DNA of 64,000 nt, from NCBI GenBank assembly GCA_949358305.1, contig OX442319.1:5704001-5768000 (forward strand), given 5' to 3'. Source of the stretch: Strigamia acuminata. Its lineage: Eukaryota; Arthropoda; Chilopoda; Geophilomorpha; Linotaeniidae. Each line of letters begins with the position of its first letter. Position 1 is the stretch's first letter. The notes beneath the pieces are model-generated. The model was not told the DNA's origin and searched no databases. It was given only the letters and a program-made list of their open reading frames with translations. This document shows positions 50,525 to 61,739 of this stretch, in pieces. The position numbers and the translations under genes are program-made.

Positions 50525-50806
50525 ATGGCGAGCAAGCGGCTAAAAGACGACGATAAAGAATATGCCAGCAAAGAAATTCAAGGACCTAGAAGAAAGAACT
50601 TTAGAAGAACTTTAGAAGAACTTCAAAGCCTAGAAGCGGAACGGAGTAGAATTAGAAGAGCGAACAAAAAAGAAAAAAATAGGTTAGCCCACGAAAATAA
50701 TCTAAGGCTTACCGATGAAAATCAACAGCTTACGGATGATTTGCAAATGGTCTCTTCAAAAGCGCGTGATTCTGGCGACGGTATCCCTCAATCTAATGCA
50801 AGCTGA
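50525..50806 (+). CDS. Retroelement ORF1-like coiled-coil protein (93 aa, probably truncated)
   Basis: Charged helical protein with LEELQSLEAERSRIRRANK and then NRLAHENNLRLTDENQQLTD, a leucine/asparagine heptad pattern like a short leucine zipper. A diverged partial copy (48425-48585) precedes reverse-transcriptase remnants, so it is taken as the first ORF of a DIRS-like element. A frameshift or deletion near 50800 ends it early compared with the other copy. Confidence 0.5.
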   Translation: MASKRLKDDDKEYASKEIQGPRRKNFRRTLEELQSLEAERSRIRRANKKEKNRLAHENNLRLTDENQQLTDDLQMVSSKARDSGDGIPQSNAS

Positions 50807-51339
50807 ATTTTTCTTTTACTTAAAAAAATGGCGGACTTCCAAGAGGACCATAAAGATTTTCCACGAAAACCAAATGCAACTAACAAAAAATACAAAAGGC
50901 GAGGCAGTATTTGTTTTTTTTTTGTTTGTTTTTTTGGTAAGTAGTGTTTTTTTTTTTTTGGTAAGTAGTGTTTTGTTTTTTTTTTGGTAAGTAGTGTTTT
51001 GTTTTTTGTTTATTTCAAATATTTTTATTTTATTTTTTATAACAATTGTTTGGTTTTTTTTATTCTCTGGTCGAACAAGAGGCCTCTGTCTCTGACCGTT
51101 CGCAGCAAGACATAACATGTTTGCATGAAACGATTGAAGTTTTAGAAGAAGAAAATTCAAATTTAACAGTGACAGAAATAATCAAAGAATTTGCAAATTT
51201 CTAAAAAAAAATATGCTCATTTAACCAAAGTAGCAGGTGAAGATGAACCAAAATAGATTTTTTTTTCTTCTCTTTTGTTTTGTTAATTGTTTTTTTTTCT
51301 ATTATTATTTCTAGTGTACGTGTACGTGTACTTTTATTT

Positions 51340-51558
51340 CTATACTCTTGTTCGACTCAAGAGTATACCCTTCTCCCATTGGCCGAGCCGCATTACTCCT
51401 AACTCCAGTCTGTATTACCATAAAGTAAAGAATCTATGGTATTACTACCACTAGGAGAAGTAGTTCTTATTTTTATTATGATTATTACTACATTTTTGGA
51501 TCACTACACCATCGGCCAATGGGAGAAGGGTATACTCTTGAGTCGAACAAGAGTATAG
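51340..51558. mobile_element. MITE with perfect 47-bp inverted repeats and hairpin ends
   Basis: Arms 51340-51386 and 51512-51558 are perfect inverted repeats (CTATACTCTTGTTCGACTCA..., TACCCTTCTCCCATTGGCCG). Inside each arm TACTCTTG-TTCGA-CTCAAGAGTA can itself fold, so each end can form a hairpin. The outer TA is compatible with a TA target duplication. The spacer of 125 bp is non-coding. Confidence 0.85.
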
Positions 51559-51760
51559 TGTTGTTTTTTTGTTGAGGAGCTTTTTTCACTTTTTCATTAA
51601 CATATTTCTTTTTTTTGTTAATTTAATTTAATAAGGGAGTGTTAAAATCCAACTGTTTACCTCCTTGTGGTTAGTCTTGGGTAGCTTGATAGTTTCATGA
51701 CCAAAACTAGCTAAAAGAGAACTTCGGTAATTTTATATTTTTATTTGAAATTTTGGTGGT

Positions 51761-52090
51761 ATTGTAAGACTGCATTCCAATATATGAATGCAGCATTTAC
51801 CATTTATTACCTAGATCAACCTCATTTTGGTTTAAAAGTGAATATTTTAGATGACAAAGTATCCTCAAGAATGTATTCATTTTACTCAGACTTCAGTGGT
51901 TGTCACAAAATTGGATTTGGGCCCCAGTTGTACCATCCAGACCACTTTTAGTCAAAACCAACTTGGAAAAAAATTACATTTGAATAATTGAAAATGAAAG
52001 CTGAATTCTATGTTTCAGAAAGTGTCATTCATGTGACAACACAAGCAATGGAAAATGCTACACTCATACATATGGATGCAGTCTTACAAT
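51761..52090. mobile_element. 330-bp inverted-repeat MITE
   Basis: The ends read ATTGTAAGACTGCAT inward on both sides (15 perfect, then similar AT-rich text). The same terminal word (GTCTTACAATA) ends the hairpin repeats at 54240-54390, so these belong to one family. No coding capacity. Confidence 0.72.
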
Positions 52091-52132
52091 ATCCTAAGTT
52101 CTGATCATATCTATTTCTGACTGTGGTTATAG

Positions 52133-52600
52133 TTGGAACCAAAAATATTTCCAGGGGTGACCACTAAGTCGCACTCCAAAATAAAATTTTTTCAGTTCTT
52201 TATCATCATATCAACCCCTCGAATAGAAGAAAAAATTGAAAAAAGGGAAGTTGAAACCCCAGAGCAGCGACACAAGAGGATAATAGACCCAAATCTCCAA
52301 GGATTACCACTTCCTCAGAAGGCACACCATTGGAGCATAAGCAGAATGTGTTGAAGGAATGTTCCTTTGCGAGACCAGCTTTCACAGAGGAGCAGAAAAT
52401 CCAGCATGTGTTCCAGGGATTGAAGCTAGTGATAAATTATCCAAGTAAACTGGATCAACTCTCAGAACAATTGGGACTTTATAAAGCTCATGCATTTAAA
52501 GAGGATCCATCGGAAGTTTTGCTCACTCCCATTCAAAAGGCAGTTGGCGAAAAGGCTGGCCCGCTGAAACCAGGATGTTGCCTTTCATATAATGTTTGAA
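52133..52600 (+). pseudogene. Remnant coding sequence of unknown origin
   Basis: Two overlapping frames (52133-52354 and 52330-52599) carry protein-like text (IEEKIEKREVETPEQRHKR, then KLDQLSEQLGLYKAHAFKED and LTPIQKAVGEKAG) separated by a frame break. It is followed by a TGA and an AATAAA at 52630. It resembles an old processed copy or element gene; the family is not recognised. Confidence 0.35.
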
Positions 52601-53177
52601 ATACAACTCTTGTTGTCTTTTGTGTGGATGAATAAAACTTAAGACGGGATATGTTGAACCAAAACAACACCTTCATATTCTGCTCTTATTATGCGCTATT
52701 AATAGTGTATATTTCATTTGGTTCCACTCTGTGGTCACTACCATGTCAAACTCTGTCTTAAGAAAATTTCTGTTAAACACCAAAAGGACATGCGACGATG
52801 CTATAGGATAATTAGTGACAGAGTTGCGGCCCCGTAAATTCTATTCTCCTGTTTGCCGCTTGATGCGTAATATCAACGAATTTGTTTGTAACAGACATTT
52901 ATAATTGTTCCCATAGAAGTGTCAAAGATGCTTTTCCTGTTGGTTTATAATTTTTGTTTTTTTGTTTGTCTTGTTATTTTTTGCTTGACATGATTGTCTT
53001 TTCTTCCATTTGATATTTGTTTTGCTTTGCTTTACTTTGTTTTTTGTATCTTATTTGCAGTTTGATGCTTATACATTGGGATGTTCCTCCCTGTAGGCTT
53101 TGGCTATATTAATACAATAACGTTGAAAGAGCAATTACACTCTTCAAACGTTACTTTCCAACTTTGTTTTTGTTTAA

Positions 53178-54243
53178 TCTTTATTCCATTACCTCCAATA
53201 GTTTAACTTAAACATTACTTTTTTACTTTTTTCATAAAAAGGATATAGAAATTTTATTCTTGAGCTCTGGCTTTTTTTACCCTCGTTAAGTTGTTGCATA
53301 ATGAATGAAATTAACATGATTCTTGGCAACACTGGCACGGATGGTCCCCGGTTACATTTTCATGCTTTTAACCCATATTTTCGTCAGCAGCTTATTAATT
53401 TTCAACATCATCTTCAGTTTTTGGATGATTCTATGCGGACAAGATCATTCCTCCTGGGACATATAATCGAGTGTGAAAATGACATTGCATTAGGCAAATC
53501 GAACCAAACCAACCACTATTTCTACGTTTCACCTTATCAACGCTTTTTGTCCAGATGGTGGAAGGAGCATTTGCTTTTCGGGATAGAGGATGCCTACAAG
53601 GAGCAAGGTGGAACCTTAACTAATTGGCCCAACAAAATATTAATTTTAAATAAAATAAAATAAAAATTTTATTGGACAGAAAAGTGTCCAATTAATGGAG
53701 GTTTAATCTTTATTCAATTACCTCCAATAATTTAACGTAGACTTTACTTTTTACTTTTTTCATAGAAAGAATGTAAAAATTTTATTCTTGAGCTCTGGTT
53801 TTTTTACCCTTGTTAATTTGTTGGATTTTTAGGTGCAGCGCATGTGGCCATTGCAGTACAAAGTGGACAGAATTGTTTGTATGCGACGTCTCTGCATAAT
53901 GTCCAAACGTGATTTCAAGTGTTTTCATTTCAAGTACTTTCTCTTCAAGTGTTTTCATTTCAAGTGTTTTCAGTTCAAGTGTTTTGACAATGTTTTACAA
54001 GAAGCTATGCTGAATTACTTCAAACATAAAACAAATTGCTCAAACTGTACTCCCAGAGCCGAAATAAATTCTATTTAACATTTGTGGCCAATTGCTTCGA
54101 CAAGTGATATACACATTCAGATTCAACAATGCATGCAAAATAATGTGGGTGCCTAGATGTTTGCTGGGCGTTGTCTAGTCCACAGGAGGCCCAACAGAAT
54201 ATTAATTTTAAATAAAAATTAAAGTGTCCAATTAATGGAGGTT
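53178..54243 (+). repeat. Two cassette-like tandem units with different contents
   Basis: A leader of about 118 bp (53178-53296) recurs at 53706-53824: TCTTTATTCMATTACCTCC, TTTATTCTTGAGCTCTGG, TTTTTACCCTYGTTAA. A trailer, GCCCAACARAATATTAATTT then AAAGTGTCCAATTAATGGAG, occurs at about 53628-53703 and 54189-54243. Between them the sequences differ: unit A has a 120-codon frame at 53301-53663, unit B an 81-codon frame at 53833-54078 with Cys/Phe-rich KCFHFKxF repeats. Confidence 0.6.
53301..53663 (+). CDS. Hypothetical protein in unit A (120 aa)
   Basis: ATG-initiated frame starting MNEINMILGNTGTDGPRLHF, polar and aromatic (FHAFNPYFRQQLINFQHHLQ, YQRFLSRWWKEHLLFGIEDA). It ends in the trailer repeat. 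It looks like real protein text, helical with conserved-looking Trp pairs, but no family is recognised. It could be an element-encoded gene. Confidence 0.35.
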   Translation: MNEINMILGNTGTDGPRLHFHAFNPYFRQQLINFQHHLQFLDDSMRTRSFLLGHIIECENDIALGKSNQTNHYFYVSPYQRFLSRWWKEHLLFGIEDAYKEQGGTLTNWPNKILILNKIK

Positions 54244-54395
54244 CGTGTGAATTCCACTCATTTCCAAAGTGTGAACTTACGATACAAATTCATGCAAATG
54301 CCACACTTATGTCTGAAGTGTGGTCTTACAATAGAATTTCAAGTAAATGCCACACTTATTTCTAAAGTGTGGTCTTACAATACAAAAATAATACA
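54240..54395. repeat. 62-66-bp hairpin tandem repeat
   Basis: Two good units and one degenerate unit each contain CCACACTT and AAGTGTGG arms around a short loop and end in GGTCTTACAATA, the same terminal word as the MITE at 51761-52090. Confidence 0.6.
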
Positions 54396-55565
54396 CGTAT
54401 AACACAATGGAACCAAAAATGTAATGAAATGTACCGCGTAATTTACAGTTCGGCCATTTTAAATTGCAATTTTTTCTGCAAACGGTGAAAAAATGACGCT
54501 ATAATGTTCAAAGAAAATTCGATAACATAAAAAGAGCGTTTCTAATTTCAACCGTACTTGTTCATAGGTAAATTTCACAAAGGATTTGCCGAATTGTAGC
54601 CCTTAAAACCAAATTAATCGCTAACGACATGCATACGTGGCATCCCAAATCAATGTGCCGACTCATGGCGACTATTTTCCGGAAGTACCAAAATGAGGAA
54701 AGCCTCGACACCACAGATTAAATAGTAACAAGCGCGGTCTAGTGGGTGACTAAAAAATGAAACATCAAACCATAATTTGCATTCAAATGATTATGAATAC
54801 AATTTTAGATAGAAAAAAAAATAATAACATTTAAAAAACAAAAAAAATTAATGAATTAAATAAAAATGAATTATCTTATTTGGGTCTGAACTTTAGACTC
54901 TAAAGTAATTTATTTTGTCTAAGACTACATTTTATTGGCTAATACTGCATTTTAATTGTCTAAAACTGCATTTTTATTGCCTAAAACTGCATTTTTATTG
55001 CCTAAAACTGCATTTTTATTGTCCAAAACTGCATTTTTATTGTCCAAAACTGCATTTTTATTGTCTAAAACTGCATTTTTTGTCAATTTTTGACCAAACC
55101 ATCCAATTTTTGATCAAATCATCCTATTTTTGACCAAATCATCCAATATTTGGCCAAAAACATTGAATTTTCATGTAAAAACTGAACCAAAATGGTTGGC
55201 TATCTCTTAATTCTCCACTCGCCCAAGTCCCAGATCTTTAATACATTTGAAAAATAAATAACCCAAACAAACTGTGAAATTGAATACATGATATCTGAAG
55301 TAAACAGATGAACTTAACATTTATTGGATTAAAAAATCAATACAACTGTTGAAACTTAGTAATAAAGACACATTTTGTTATCCAAAACTTTTTTCAACCG
55401 TATTATAATCCACAATTCCATCAATCCGTAGCCGAAAACATCATAAAAATCACTCTTTGCTATCTGATAAATCCTCAGCATTCATCTCCCTGCACTCATA
55501 TGGAAGTCAGTTGCACTTTACACTCCTAGCACTGATTTTGGACCCACGACAAGACGCCACAAAGC
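54396..55565. other. Spacer 3' of XRCC1 with a 21-bp repeat
   Basis: A run of CTAAAACTGCATTTTTATTG-type units covers about 54940-55080 (seven units), followed by TTTTGACCAAATCATCCAAT-type units to 55160. No gene was found. The XRCC1 3' UTR should lie in 55330-55565. Confidence 0.55.
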
Positions 55566-58500
55566 TCACATTGCCGCTACGACGTGCTGCTTGTGCGAAA
55601 CAAGTTTCCCACTGTCCCGGCAAGCGAAGATCCAACTGGACTTCACAAATCTCAACTTTCCATTCTCCTTCAAAGCCTGATGGAACAATGCACATTTTAA
55701 ATAAATTTTAAATAAAAAAAAAATTAAATTTGTATTTACCTCGTCGAAATTGTCGTCCCATTCCTTTTCCGTGACCACATATTGGACTTTATCGTTCATA
55801 TAGTCTTCGATCAATCTGATTTAACAAATTTTAATTAATTAACAACAAAAAAGTGAATTTCCTCAAAGAATAGCAACCCACCCTTTGAACGCCACGATGT
55901 ATCGAACGATAAGTCTGCGCATTGCCGCATCAAAGTCCCCATAAAGGAAGAAGTGACATCCGTCGTAATACTCGGGTAAATCGCCAACGGAGAATCCATT
56001 TGCAGCTCCTTTCGCGCTATCATCTTCCATGTCTGTATCTGCGTTATACGCATCATCCGAATCGACTTGCTCCTTTTCCTTCCGGTTCACTCTATAAAGA
56101 AAAATTTTAAAAATATAAATATATTGATTAGATTTTAATTTTTCATCCAATTTTTAAAAAATTACTTCTCGATTTCTTCCTCGGTGTCGCATTCTTCGCT
56201 AGAAAGTGGCTGAGTGTCGCTAGTAACCGAAGAGGTAATTAAACTGGCGTCTTCTTCCTCCTTCGTGGCACCCATGGGCGAAACTGACGCAGAACTAACA
56301 TCTCCGGCTGGAAATAATTCATACGTGATAACACCTGTCTTAGGACTTAGGTCTCTAGATTGGGAAATTCACGGCTAACCAAATTCAATCATCTACAACT
56401 TGTTAAACTTTTGAAACAAATGGCAGGAATTGTTAAACTTTTGAAACACGTGTTCATCACCAACATTTAATTAAAAAAAAAAAAGAAAAACTTAAATGAA
56501 AATTAGAAATCGAATTATCAGTTGACAAGTTGGTTTTTAATTGTTTAAATTCATTTTGTAGCTAAAAATTACATTAGTAGCAATTTTTAATCCTTAAAAT
56601 AATCGTTAAACTTTTGAAATGGTGCTGTATATGAAAATATTAAAAAAATCGATAAAAAATCGATAAAAATCGATAAAGAAATGATAAAAAATCGATAAAA
56701 TATGTTTAAAAAAATCGATAAAAAAAATAATAAAAAAATCGATAAATAATGATAAAAAATAAATCCCTGCTGTTCGGATAACTGATTGTTGCTTAACCGA
56801 CGTTCGGATAATTTAAATAAAATCTTAAACCCAGTCCCAATTGGAAACTTTCGATCTTTATTTCACGAGAAATTCACGCAACAGTAACTACATCTATCTC
56901 TGGGCCGCGTATTAAAATGCGTAAGTGAACCCACCGGTACTAGAGTTGTGTCTAACGGTATTTGAACTTGTTGCAACGTCCATCGAGTCGTCTTCGCTCG
57001 AGTCGTCTCCCGATCCGCTGTCGCTCATCCTGAACCTAATTAAACGAAATTAAAACATTTTAGTCAGTTTTAACGCCTTTATTGCATTGTCTAGCATCTT
57101 TTTAAGCTAATTTAGTGGAAAACTCTTATTTGTACTTACAACTTCCACGAGAGTTTCTTCTTTTTATCGTAGCAATCCGTGATCCAATTCTGGCTCACAA
57201 TTCTCCCACCTTTTGCGTGCACTTGAACGAACTTTGGCGTATTTATGAACGCACATCTGAAATGAAAAACAAAACCAGATAGAACCAAATAACTAATAAT
57301 TCATCGAAGTAAATAAAGTATTAAATGTACGCACACTAAATGGGTGCACAAGCGATCCCAATCCGGCCTGTATTTTGCTCCCATTTCCAACGCCTTTTCG
57401 CGCAATTCGGACCGATATGGGTTCTGGAATCCACTGAGGGCAAAAACAACTCCACTCATGATTTTCTCAAATGGACAATTTTGCCTGGCTGCAATCGATT
57501 TATTTCCTAAATTGATCAAAAGAAAAAAAAAATTGAGTTGTTATTTGCAGTAAAACAATTGTTTCGTGTATTAGTAAATAAATAAATAAGAAATAAATAA
57601 GAATTGAGCCTAAACAAGCCTAAAAAGCATTTTTACATGTCCAAAATGTAGAAAATTGGCCCAAATTTCTATAAATTTACCCAAATCTAAATAATAATCT
57701 TCAAAAAATTAAGAAAACTCTAATTCAGGCCCAAATTCCGACATAATTATGATTGTATTTTGTGATTTTCATATTTAAAATATAAATATTTGATTGGATG
57801 TTGTCTCGACCTGTTTTCTGGCGTTTAGCTGGCACGTCGCTCTGTTTTGTTGGGGTTCTTAGTGGTTTTGCTGGGGATCTTGATGGTTTTGCTGGGGTAG
57901 TTAATGGTTTTGCTGGAGTTCGTGGTTTAGCTGGGGATCTTGATGGTTTTGCTGGGGTAGTTAATGGTTTTGCTGGAGTTCGTGGTTTAGCTGGAGTTGC
58001 TGATGGTTTTGCTGGGGTTTTTGATGGATCAGGTGGGGTTTTGAGCCCTTTCGTTAGTTGTGTTTTTGGTGTGTCGACTTTGAGACTTGGGAAAACGTTT
58101 GTCAGATTTTTATTTCCAGCCGTTGCTTTTGGAGTGATCTAAATAAATAATCAAAGTTTATCTCGTTAAGTACTGTCAAAATGTCTGTTCGAGGTTAGAT
58201 ATTTTGTTTAAAATTTTAAACAACTTTTATCGAGTTGTTTGTTGAATTTTATTGACTCACACTGTTTGTAGGATTAGAATGTGGGCTCACTGGCTTCCTT
58301 AAACTCTCGGTTTTAACCGTTACAGCCCTAATTGAAGATGCACCTGTGTGGAAATAAATATTAAATTAAAAGTTCACTGATAAAATCTTTTTAAAAAAAA
58401 AAAAGCTTAAAAATTCAATTTTTTTTCAATTTTGATTTCAATTTCAACTAATTCCAGTAAAAATCTCATATTCTTAACCTGATAAAGGTTGGTTTTCGGA

Positions 58501-59426
58501 CTTGTCCGCCAATCTTCGAGTCGCAAAGAAAGAACCAGGTTTAATTTCCTGCGATGAATCTTCGTCATCTTTCAAGGCAAACATGCCTAACCTCAATGCA
58601 CCCTAGAAAAAATAATAAAATAATTACTTAGAAGCAAAAATTAATAAATAAACACATAAACTAGCTGAAAGCAGCTAAAATCGCAGTAAATAAACAAATA
58701 AATGTGCACAAAATATACAAATTTCAATTTACCTGTATTTTAGTTGGCGATTTATTTTCATTCTCATCAGTTGGCGTGGAATGACATTTAATAAACGACA
58801 AACCAAATTGAAGTGCCTACATATAAGAAAAATTAAATAATCTATTAAAGACACGTACAAATATTTAAATCAAACAACAAAATAATAATAATAAACACCT
58901 TATTAAACGGCTGAGTACACACAACTTTAATTAAATCCCACTTTTCGTTGCAAATGTTTTGGGTGAATTTATCCTTTGCAAACATGCGAACTCGATTCAA
59001 ATTCAATGCAGATTTGCTCTCAGTAGGACTCATGAATGATGACGTTACCAACAGCACCTAAAACACGAAATAAACATAAATTTTGATAATTTTTACAAAT
59101 ATTTTTTGGTTTTAAACCTGAAAATCTTGAGTACTGTGCGATCTGTTGACCAAAACTTCGATGAAAGCCGAACTCTCGTTGCCGATGTCGATCGCGTGGA
59201 TTTCCTGAGCCTTTTCGAACTGTAAGATGACAAAAGCCGACTTGTCCGCCGATTTCGCGCATTTCCATTTGCGGTAGAGATCGTCTTTCAATAAATTATC
59301 CGCGATGAAGTTCTGAAAACGAAAATGCGCGCCATTAAACTCGACAACAATTACCGAGTGTGCTCGTTGAATTACCCGATCTTCGCTCGAAAATGAAACC
59401 ACTTGTTTCAATTTTATTAGCGGCAT
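55566..59426 (-). CDS. XRCC1: XRCC1 DNA single-strand-break repair scaffold (650 aa)
   Basis: Nuclear scaffold that binds DNA polymerase beta, PARP products and DNA ligase III. Fourteen exons join in frame: 59426-59376, 59312-59118, 59057-58899, 58816-58733, 58602-58479, 58343-58261, 58138-57811, 57506-57335, 57256-57140, 57035-56935, 56307-56166, 56091-55882, 55815-55740 and 55676-55566. The N-terminal domain (about 1-150) has LKDDLYRKWKCAKSADKSA, IDIGNESSAFIEVLV and LLVTSSFMSPTESKS. A linker with PAKP repeats precedes BRCT1 (about 342-438; SGVVFALSGFQNPYRSELR, GGRIVSQNWITDCY). An acidic CK2-like linker (SGSGDDSSEDDSMD) leads to BRCT2 (about 535-650; YYDGCHFFLYGDFD, RFVKSSWIFACRD). Length is close to the human protein (633). 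All parts are present. Confidence 0.96.
56640..56765. repeat. ATCGATAAAAA short tandem repeat in XRCC1 intron
   Basis: Irregular AAAAATCGATAAA units lie in the 628-bp intron between exons 10 and 11, the longest intron of the gene. Confidence 0.75.
57850..58030 (-). repeat. In-frame repeat in the XRCC1 linker
   Basis: A 60-bp block encoding PRTPAKPLTTPAKPSRSPAK is present twice in tandem without change, next to shorter TPAKP/TPTK units. The result is a Pro/Lys-rich linker just before BRCT1. Confidence 0.85.
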
Positions 59427-60080
59427 TTTTCAAACCATTTGACGGGATTTGAAAAAATTGCCACGGAAATTGCTACGAGATAAATAAACACTTCTTTAAG
59501 TCGCCAAGTTATTTCCTCTTGTTTCATTGGCTAAAGCACTACCTCGCGCGAGATTACGGAAGGAGTTCCACTTGTTTTTGTTATTTCGTTTAATAACACT
59601 AAAGAAATGTATTTATTCTTCAGAGAAATAAATCAAAAGATAATAATAAAAATAAATAATTTAAATTTAAAAGGTCTAAATTTTTTTTTACAGAATTCGA
59701 GGTATAAAAAAATCCTACCTGGTTATCTAAATATTATCTCATACTTCATTCACAACTGTACTAGAATTGAAAATTTCTAGCCCAGTTGAGCCAAGTTTTA
59801 GCAAACTTTGGTTTCAGTTTGCAGACTATCATCGACCGAAGTCGTCACGGCCGATCGGCGCTCATCAAAAGAACAGAATAAACTTCCCAAGAAGAAAGAA
59901 AAAGTGCATTCATGAAACATTTTACTTAAGTCTAATATATTTTGCAAACTTTATCTCAAAATTTGAAAGTTTAGACATTTAGATGGGTCGAGGCGGTAAG
60001 CCAAAATTTAATTTCCGCCAAGGTGGCTAAACCGATTCAGATTCATGTTTTATTATTGCGCATTTCGCTTTATTTTAAAT
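59427..60080. other. XRCC1 upstream region
   Basis: Contains an inverted CCAAT (CATTGGCT, about 59527) and CTCGCGCGAG at about 59552, both plausible for a housekeeping promoter on the minus strand. A fragment resembling the 60-kb repeat (GTCACGGCCGATCGGC) occurs at about 59844. No gene was found. Confidence 0.45.
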
Positions 60081-61680
60081 TTCAAAATTAACGGCAAAAT
60101 TGAATCAGTCGTCTGCTGCGCTGGCTCTGACGTCACGGCCGGTCGGCTGTCGCCAAAAAATCAAGAAAAAATACGAAAAAAACACAATTACCTCGTACTA
60201 ATTGTGGTTAAATATGCATTTTATTGCATTGATCTTATTTTGGAAAAGTTTCAGCGTGAAACAGGAAGTTTAAAAAAAGTTACATCGATTTTTGTTCATT
60301 GGTGAGTAACTTGTAATTTTTAGTTTTAGGCCTACTTTTTGTTATGTTTTTGGAACTTAGTACGGGAAAGAATTACGATTCACTTCATCGGCGGAAATAT
60401 AATAGATATAAACGAAATGAGCGAATTCATCTCATTTAGAAACGTAGGATCGTAAAAGATTGTTATTAGAAATAACGGTTAAATTGAGAAAAAATTAAAA
60501 AATGCGACTGCGCATGCACGGAATGTGAAAGCTCATTTATCGGCTTCGGCTCAATATATTTCCTAATTGCGCATGCGCTAAATATGAAATTTCAAAATTA
60601 ACGGCAAAATTGAATCAGTCGTCTGCTGCGCTGGGCTCTGACGTCACGGCCGGTCGGCTGTCGCCAAAAAATCCAGAAAAAATACGAAAAAAACACAATT
60701 ACCTCGTACTAATTGTGGTTAAATATGCATTTTATTGCATTGATCTTATTTTGGAAAAGTTTCAGCGTGAAACAGGAAGTTTAAAAAAAGTTACATCGAT
60801 TTTTGTTCATTGGTGAGTAACTTGTAAATTTTAGTTTTAGGCCTAGTTTTCATTATGTTTTTGGGACGGGAAAGAATTACGATTCACTTCATCGGCGGAA
60901 ATACAATAGATATAAACGAAATAAGCGAATTCATCTCATTTAGAATTAAGTAGGATCGGAAAAGATTGTTATTAGAAATATTGGTTAAATTGAGAGAAAA
61001 TTAAAAAATGCGATTGCGCATGCACTGAATGTGAAAGCTCATTTATCGGCTTCGGCTTAATATATTTCCGAATTGCGCATGCGCTAAATATGAAATTTCA
61101 AAATTAACGGCAAAATTGAATCAGTCGTCTGCTGCGCTGGGCTGACGTCACGGCCGGTCGGCTGTCGCCAAAAAATCCAGAAAAAATACGAAAAAAACAC
61201 AATTACCTCGTACTAATTGTGGTTAAATATGCATTTTATTGCATTGATCTTATTTTGGAAAAGTTTCAGCGTGAAACAGGAAGTTTAAAAAAAGTTACAT
61301 CGATTTTTGTTCATTGGTGAGTTTTTATTATGTTTTTGGAACTTAGTACGGGAAAGTATTACGATTCACTTCATCGGCGGAAATATAATAGACATAAACG
61401 AAATAAGCGAATTCATCTCATTTAGAATTAAGTAGGTTCGGAAAAGAAATAACGAGTTAAGAAAATATTATACGACTACGCATGCGCTAAATTTCGCGCC
61501 GAGGTAATCGCCTTTTCGATGTATCGAAAGTGGTTCAAATTGACAAAAATATACAATTAACTTTACTAATTGTGGTTAAATATGCATTTATATGGTATTG
61601 ATCATCCTTTGGGTGAATTTCAGAGGAAAAGAAAAGGTTTAAAAGAAGTTCTATAATAAATGTTTTATGACAAGTTGCGC
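60081..61680. repeat. Tandem triplication of a 506-510-bp unit with a fourth decayed copy
   Basis: Units begin TTCAAAATTAACGGCAAAAT at 60081, 60591 and 61097. Each holds TGACGTCACGGCCGGTCGGC, the TAATTGTGGTTAAATATGC block, a GGAAAAGTTTCAGCGTGAAA block and (in the first two) ATTGCGCATGCGCTAAATAT. A fourth, diverged part (61477-61680) keeps the GCATGCGCTAAAT and GTGGTTAAATATGCAT words. Short frames inside (60045-60305 and 60610-60816) are repeats of each other and have no known family. Confidence 0.92.
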
Positions 61681-61739
61681 TTGTTGAGTATGTTTGGCAG
61701 GTAAACGGTATAATAATAATTTTTGTTTTTGTTTATATT

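Larger units (their letters stand above)
50226..51745 (+). mobile_element. DIRS/LTR-like element remnant with direct repeats
   Basis: A block of about 165 bp at 50226-50395 (AGGGAGTGTGAAAATACCAA, CATGACCCAAACTAGCTAAA) is repeated at 51582-51745. Between them lies a 93-codon frame (50525-50806) encoding a charged coiled-coil protein (MASKRLKDDDKEYASKEIQG, EERSRIRRANKKEKN-like). The same coiled coil occurs next to the reverse transcriptase at 48.4 kb, so this is probably ORF1 of the same family, mostly deleted. A palindromic MITE (51340-51558) is inserted inside. Confidence 0.55.

Noticed and set aside
60610-60816. Small protein repeated at 60045 and 60610
   Set aside because: The same sequence lies in each 510-bp tandem unit, the third copy lacks an equivalent extended frame, and initiation differs between copies; more likely non-coding.
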